NCBI GenBank assembly: GCA_030765065.1
Contig: CM060980.1
Coordinates: forward strand, 58,326,364 to 58,390,363
From: Deroplatys truncata
Lineage: Eukaryota; Arthropoda; Insecta; Mantodea; Mantidae
Length of the DNA stretch: 64,000 bases
Direction: 5' to 3'
In this document: piece after piece, positions 57,870 through 64,000 of the stretch
How the letters are laid out: each line of letters opens with the position of its first letter
Numbering within the stretch: position 1 is the stretch's first letter
Made by a program: the position numbers and the translations under genes
The notes under the pieces: generated by a model
Database searches by the model: none
Told to the model about the DNA's origin: nothing
Seen by the model: only the letters and a program-made list of their open reading frames with translations

Positions 57870-58727
57870 CTTTCTCTACCACGTATAGTATGTACGGGTG
57901 GTATTGTGTTTCACCCAGAAATTCAATATTGAGATTTCACCGGAAGTATATATTTTGAGATCCCTGAACCCTGAACAAGCAATTTTAGAAAAAGGTGTCT
58001 ATGTGTATGTATGTGCCCTTGAACAGCATAACTCAAAAGCGAAAAATCGGAGAAGTATCAAACTTGGTACTTAAGTCCAATATCTCCAAAAGATGAGATA
58101 CGAAAAAATTCAAGAACATCCCCTACCTCCAACTACCCTTTTCATGGAACTTGTTTAGAAATTTTTTATTTCCTAAAAAAATGACAAACGATTTTCATTA
58201 AAATACCGTGTATTTAAGATGAATAAACTATATATCTTGAATCTTTTGGGAATAACATGTGAATCCCTCTTCATTCGAAAGGAAGATTGTATAATCTTGT
58301 ATAACTGTTAAACATTAAGCGATAGGCGCAAACGTGCTACACACGCAAAAAAAAATGTAGATCTCTTCAAAGCACACAATTTATTTCAAATAACCTTTAT
58401 TGTGACATTAGCCATTTTTTATAAATCCAATATTAATGGTTCGTATTGTTCAATACTTAGCCATTCTTTAAAAGTCCTATCGATTTTTAGCTGTTACTCG
58501 CGACGTGATGGAAAGAGTTTGGAATTTTAATGGCAGCATAGTATCCAGTTCTAAAACGTTTGACTATCGCTAATCCTTTGTGTGTGTAACGAAATGTGTA
58601 ATGCAGCTATTTTCAGAAAGGTTTTTTTCGATCAATATGAAGTAGATATGAAAATAAACTTTTGTAGGAATAATTTGTATACCCAATAATAAGCGATAGT
58701 GGGTAGAAAAAGTCACGAATGACACAT
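57870..58727 (+). repeat. Family R element, second subfamily
   Basis: Starts CTTTCTCTACCACG, includes 'ttaagcgataggcgcaaacg' and 'cgtattgttcaatac', and ends 'agtcacgaatgacacat'. The next copy starts within a few bases. Confidence 0.9.
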
Positions 58728-58728
58728 A

Positions 58729-59597
58729 TATTCTCTACTACGTAGAATAAGTAGGGGAAGTATTGCATTCCACCCAAAATTCTGTAGCAAGATTTCAACG
58801 TAAATACATGTTTTGAGGACCCCTGAATACAAATAAAACATTTTTGGAAACATGTCTGTGTGTGTCTGTGTATATGTGAACATGATAGTCAAAAACGAAA
58901 AGTCGGATAAATGCAAAACTTGATATTTAGGATCAATATCTTCCAAAGAGAGACACGAAGATTTTCAGGAAAATCCCCCCATCCCAAACTGCCCTATATA
59001 TGGAGCATTTTTCGAAATCTTTGATTTTCTGAAAATTACCTCTAAGATTTTGATTAAAATACCATAATGTTCAAGATATTTTATGGCAAATGAAATGGAT
59101 ATTTTGAATTTTCGGGGAATGTCCCCAAAAGTCCTCTTCATTCCGAATGAATTTTGCATAGCTGCTAAACCATCAGAAATAGAAAAAATATTACTACAGA
59201 AAAAAATGTAGATCTCGTTAAAACACACAATTTATCTAACATACATTTTTTGTCGAGTGAACCATTTCCAAGATATTCCTTCTTATTTGTTTGAATTTTC
59301 AAATACTTATACTTTTTATCCAATGGGAAGTCGTTATTGATTTTTTGTTTTGTTTGTTTTGTATGTTCTGGACATGCAAAGAGAATGGAATGCTGCGCAT
59401 AGCGTCCAGCTCTTATAAGATTTGACTATCGCTTAAGGCTTACTGTATTTCCATATTCCCCTGCACTTACAAGAAAATTAGCGATAAGGTAATTTCTACA
59501 AATGTTGATCTCGATTAACATGAAGTAGATGGAGAATAGGCGTTTGTGAAAATAGTTTGTAAAGAGTAGAGAAAGTCATTTGAGTGCAACACATCAT
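58729..59597 (+). repeat. Family R element, tandem with the previous copy
   Basis: Begins 'ttctctactacgtagaataag' directly after the preceding tail, with 'gcattccacccaaaattctg', (TG)n at 58856-58872 and tail 'agtcatttgagtgcaacacatcat'. Followed by ATTTTGT, one mismatch from the preferred target. Confidence 0.9.
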
Positions 59598-59934
59598 ATT
59601 TTGTAGCTTGTGCTTTAAAATATGTCTATGTGTTTAAAGTTTACTCCTTTTAAGGCATTTTCTAAGCTCCACTGAGATGGAATTAGCTTAAATTTCCAAA
59701 CCGCATGCCTTGCCCAGATGCACTGGTCACAATTATAATAAATTCAATTGCAGCCTTTAATTTGCCGTATTAGCTAACGTAGAAAAAACATCATTCTTTC
59801 AATTTAATCTGTCAAACACAAGAAAATAATCATGACTTTAAAATAAAATACAACTAGAAATAAAATACGCTCGAAATTTGAACACCTAACAAAGCTATGC
59901 GGAAGGTTTCAATTTAATAAACCAGGTTACATAT
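59598..59934. other. AT-rich spacer
   Basis: Nothing recognised. Confidence 0.5.
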
Positions 59935-60150
59935 GCTTAGTTGATCTAACCTAGGCATTTGAGAGAGTAAAGCTGGCCCATGTAGGACATTTCAGATATA
60001 CCTGAAATAATAATATTTTTAATAAAAACTGAATACCAACTGTTTCTAAAAATAAAGGTAGATAAAATAAAAAATAAGGACAAGACATTCGTTAACGTAA
60101 TAATGGACGAAAAGTAAAATAAAACTTTTTAGATGATCATAGAAAATTCC
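59935..60150 (+). pseudogene. LINE reverse transcriptase core relic
   Basis: 59948-59985 reads VDLT, a stop, AFERVKLAHV, the 'DL.KAFDRV' motif 2/A region of non-LTR reverse transcriptases. About 120 bp further, after frame changes, TRHS and VIMDEK follow, fitting the 'G..LSP.LFN...DE' region. The FADD-box equivalent is only suggested by 'LDDH'. Heavily decayed; call based on the spacing and order of two motifs (from memory). Confidence 0.45.
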
Positions 60151-60684
60151 AGTTGTACCTTTTACTTGTCCAAATTTCTATAATATATTATAGTTTAATG
60201 AAAATCATTATAAGTTATTTTTGAAAATGAACGAACGTAAGTTTAACAGTATTCAAGTATAGATTGCAAAGGAAATCCGCAACGTAGTATGCAATCCAGG
60301 TGAACTTCCATTATTAAAATACTTTATGGCTTAAGCCAACTCATCAGGATTAGAAAAATAAGATCTGACGTTTCCAGAAAGTTTCATCTCTCCTACTCTC
60401 GAAAATGGAGGCGGTGGAGGGAATATTAAAAATTTTATTTTATTAATCCTTAGGATATGGCTCAAGACAAAATATTTTTGTTATAGATAACTGCGGAGAC
60501 GAAAAATTGTATAATGCAGGCTGGTGTAGAATAATTAGGTTTTCTTATGGATGGAGTTTAAAAGGAAAAGGCGTTTTATCCTGGGCTAGCCCCGGTGAGG
60601 TTGGTATAATTGTTCCTCAGGAGAATTTCTTGGAACTGAGAGTTTTGATTTTTCAGAGTGTGTGGCTGGATTTGTATATGTATA

Positions 60685-60727
<43 letters not shown>

Positions 60728-60904
60728 TAATTACTCCATAACTGTCCCTTTGTATATATTTCCATACATAAACTAATTGTTTCCTTACTCCCAAATACAA
60801 AACTACATATTCGTCTGCTACATTCGAATAGTTATTAATATTACTTCTAAACAATTCAGCTTAATGTTATTTCATTATGATTTCTCCTTAGTTTAACCGT
60901 TTTC
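60151..60904. other. AT-rich DNA with (AC)n
   Basis: (AC)n at about 60687-60724. The overlapping frames on both strands (89 and 92 codons) read across the microsatellite and are not genes. Confidence 0.5.
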
Positions 60905-61098
60905 TAAACCTAGATCTGCTGACTCCCCAGAGACGTAAATTTTCTAAGCTACATTTCCGTCAGCTGAATGGCATACAGACTTCGTTGTAGCACACATAAG
61001 AAGGAGGAAACCGTTCAGAAACTAAGCTCCTAGGCTAGACAAAATCTTTATTTCACGGCCAGTTTCTATGTTCTCGAGTTTGTTTCCTAGCCACGAGG
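60905..61098 (-). repeat. Dispersed repeat, member 2 of an inverted pair
   Basis: Complement of 50978-51177. Shared blocks in the same order show this is one repeat rather than chance. Confidence 0.65.
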
Positions 61099-61795
61099 CT
61101 TTTGATTGCTTCCATTGGGTCACACGCCAGACTTTAACTTATTTGTATTGGCTTCTATATTTCAGAAAATTACCATCATATATGATATCTTCAATTATCA
61201 TAATATTATTTCGCTTCATTTTCTGTTCGATTGATTTCGGGTGACTTGGATTTTCTCGGCATTGTCTAAGTTTCCGTTCCTTCCAGTTTTGTTGTTCCCG
61301 ACTTCTTTGCGACACTTGAAGCTGCCTCACTTGGCAAAAAACTTCCGTTTGACCTATTTTGCTTCTCGCTAAATACGGTTCCTTAATACATATAATATTT
61401 CATCTTTATTCTCTTTTAATAATTCCCCTTTAATATTATTGCGATTCTTTCGTGTCCATTTATTTCATTATCCTCCCTTTCTTTACTTAACATTTATTAT
61501 AAAGACTTTTATATTAAATATTCTTTCTCATTATTTTGTTTCCCTTTCCATATGTTGCATTGTCTTATAGAGTTGTTGATATCTTCTATCGCGCGAATAT
61601 TTTCACAATCGAGACGAACGTCGCTGCTTGAAGCGTGCTGTAGGAACGATTCCCCCTCCTGTTTCACTTTCAACTCGGCCTTCAGCAATTAAGTTCCTTC
61701 GGCCCAATAGGACAAGGTAGAGCTTCTTTATACTTCAAAAAACGTGACTGATATTCTTTGCATGAAATTAAAAATCAACTTTGTAGCCTCTATTA
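61099..61795. other. Gene-free pyrimidine-rich DNA
   Basis: T/C-rich over 61380-61560. Nothing recognised. Confidence 0.5.
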
Positions 61796-62633
61796 CTTTC
61801 CCTACTAGGAGGAAATGTTGTATTCCACCCAAAAATTCGATACCGAGCTTTCAGGGGAAATATGTTTTAGGCACCCTGAATAATAAAAAAAAATTTTTGG
61901 AAACATTTCCGTGTGTGTGTCTGTGTCCGTCTGTCTGTGAACAGCATCACTCAGAAACGAACAGTCGGATAGACACCAAACTTGGTATTTAGGTTCAGTA
62001 TCTTCCAGAGATGCGACACGAAGTTTTTCAAGAAAATACCCCCACCCCAAATTACCCTTTATATGGAACATTTTTCGAAAATTTTAATTTTCTCAAAAAT
62101 GGCTCTAACGATTTTGATCAAAGAATTATATGTTTAAGACATTTTTATGGCAAATAAAATGTATATCTTGAATTTTCTGGAAATGTCTCCAAAAGCATTC
62201 TTCATTGTGAACGACTTTTGCATAACTGATCAACCATAAGAGATAGACAAAAATTTACTACACAAAAATGTAGATCGCGTTAAAATACACAATTTATGTC
62301 CTATACATTTGTTTGTTGAGTGAACCATTTTCGAGATATTGCTTGTTATTCCTTTAAATTTTCAAATACTTATACTTTTTCTCAAATGGGAATTCGTTAT
62401 TCTTTTTTTTTGTCCTGGTAATGCAAAGAGAATGGAACACTTCACATAACAACCAGCTCTTAAAATATTTGACTATCGCTTAAAGCCTAACAATTTCCCT
62501 TGCATCTACAAGAAAATTAGCCATAAGATTAACATCTCGATATCTTAGATTAACATGAAGCATATGGAGAATAAGCGCTTGTAAAAATAGCTTGTATAAG
62601 AGTAGAGAAAGTCATGTGAGTGTAACACATCAT
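61796..62633 (+). repeat. Family R element, full length
   Basis: CTTTCCCTAC start, 'gtattccacccaaaaattcg', (TG)n at 61911-61925, 'cagtcggatagacaccaaacttggtat' palindrome intact, tail 'gtcatgtgagtgtaacacatcat'. One of the best preserved plus-orientation copies; useful as a reference. Confidence 0.95.
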
Positions 62634-62689
62634 ATTTTATTTTGAGGTTGTTTTCGATATGAAACGCTTGCTGTTTTCCTTGTTAATTT

Positions 62690-62905
62690 GGCGCTCTATG
62701 AATGAGCCTCCCCGGGGATGAAGTGAGAACAACTTCGTGCGATGAATACCATAGAAAACCTTGCACTTCGGAGAAATTCTGCTCAAGTGCTGTTTCCTAT
62801 GCGACAAATCCCTCTTAAGGACGCAGGGTAGAACCCCGGTCGCCTTATGGAAGGCGAATAGCTCAACCACTCCGTAGCGGCGCCGGCTGCTGAAGTATTG
62901 TGAAT
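62690..62905 (-). repeat. tRNA-headed SINE, minus strand, fifth group
   Basis: From 62905 leftward: 'cagccggcgccgctacggag', A box 'tggttgagctattcg', B box 'ggggttctaccc', then body to about 62690. Open frames of 134-142 codons overlapping it (62637-63187) are not supported as genes. Confidence 0.6.
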
Positions 62906-63380
62906 AGGAAAGCCATGGTTTAAATAAACGAAAAATAAACAAAGGAACAAATGCGTAAGAAGGTTGTCTGAATGAGTTAATGAGAGCAAATTCGGATTTA
63001 GTTTCTCCGAAGCAGAAACACAAGTGGATGGTGTTGACAATGGTGCTGACCCGTACACAGGACACGGGCTGGAGTCATTCATTAGAAAGCTAGCTATGGC
63101 TCGGCTTTCCCATTTCCAAAACGACACAACCGCAAGAGTCCAAGAAAATTGCCGAGATGAATAAATGAGCAAGTGTGAACCGTCCACCGCACCTTCCCTT
63201 CATCCGTTCTTTATTCCCCCTCTTATTTTCTCCAAACTTGTCCATTTCTGTTTTGTGCTCTACAACCGAAGTTTGCTGAGTCTTCTAGTTCTTTTTCTTC
63301 TTTTTTGTGGTTATAAGGAAAGAAAGTAAACTTCCCAGTCCCCAGTTAGATGCCTTCGTAAAGAATCCTGAAGTAAAAAT
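62906..63380. other. Gene-free DNA
   Basis: Open on the minus strand in two frames but no family recognised. Ends with TAAAAAT at 63374-63380, the target sequence of the next R copy. Confidence 0.4.
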
Positions 63381-64000
63381 CTGATGCGTTGCATTCATAT
63401 GACTTTTTCTACTCATTGTTTAATAAGCTTATCATTCTGTTGTTAGCCCAGAAAAGTTTTTAATTCACATTTACACATTTCGTAGGATATGGTAGGTAAG
63501 CCGACAGTCAGATTTTTAAAGAAATGACTGAAGTTCCATGCTCTTTGCATGACCACAAGAACAAAAACGAATAGAGACTTTCCAGTTGTGAAAAATATAA
63601 GTATTTGAAAATTCAAACCAATAACAATGAATATCTCGGAAACGAATAACGCTACAAAATTTATTTGACTTCTGCATATTATAGGCTTTAATGGAACCTA
63701 CATTTTTTGTGGAATACGATTTTATCTGTCTCTGAAGTTTTACCAGTTATACCAGTCATTCAAATAAAAAGGTCTGCAAAGAACATTTTATGTATATATT
63801 ATAAACATATGGTATTTTAAGCAAATTGTTTTAAACCACTTTTGGGAAAACCAAAAATAGAAAACAGTTTTCCATATAAAGGATAGTTTGGGGATGGGAC
63901 TTTTATTGAAAATCTTGGTGTCTTATCATTTATGTTTTTGTTTTTAGTGTTTCCCTGTTCTTTCCCGGTTTATTGTTACTGTGTTAACTATGGTTTAATT
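63381..64000 (-). repeat. Family R element, cut by window end
   Basis: Starts CTGATGcG directly after TAAAAAT; 'actttttctactc', 'aaccaataacaatgaatatctcgg' and 'ccatataaaggatagtttgggg' follow. The last ~60 bp diverge. Confidence 0.85.

Noticed and set aside
62637-63187. Two long minus-strand frames (142 and 134 codons)
   Set aside because: Overlap each other in different frames and run across a tRNA-headed SINE; no recognisable domain.

Overview
This is a repeat-dense, AT-rich, gene-poor stretch of an animal nuclear genome. It is most likely from an insect with a large genome: the SINE heads, mariner and DUF4817-type transposase relics, and LINE tails look insect-like. A cockroach, termite or other polyneopteran is a guess, not a demonstration. 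I see no complete host gene, no prokaryotic signal, no CRISPR array and no convincing rRNA or functional tRNA gene. Most open frames are translations of repeats.

The dominant structure is a dispersed element of about 850-900 bp, here called family R, with about 19 copies on both strands. It carries an internal (TG)n tract and an imperfect palindrome ATACCAAACTTGGTAT. Comparing nested copies fixes its ends as CTTTCTCTAC...CACATCAG and shows a 7-bp ATTTTTA direct repeat on both sides. It inserts into its own copies at least three times (31680-32525, 33851-34751, 43075-43958) and forms a tandem/head-to-head cluster at 57024-59597.

Around these lie at least five tRNA-headed SINE groups (A: 2161, 12116, 42062; B: 17172, 20476, 20915, 21445, 24050, 45905; others at 4140, 25870, 27140, 42316, 62690). 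There is a 144-bp hAT-like MITE with a perfect 8-bp target duplication inside a LINE tail (52376-52519), a 351-bp foldback MITE (28865-29215), decayed transposases (18780-19169 mariner; 27541-27830 DUF4817-like) and LINE reverse-transcriptase relics (29500, 37073, 52195, 59935).

The most unusual locus is 7460-10805. It holds a coiled-coil plus capsid gag-like gene with no pol, four 58-71-bp tandem units at the left, one inverted unit at the right, and an LTR-like block with TATA box, initiator, poly(A) signal and an adjacent tRNA-Lys-type primer-binding match. The order gag-LTR-PBS-leader is circularly permuted relative to a normal LTR element.

The only hint of host coding is a 66-bp candidate exon with good splice sites at 35670-35735, which would make much of the window intronic; this is unproven.
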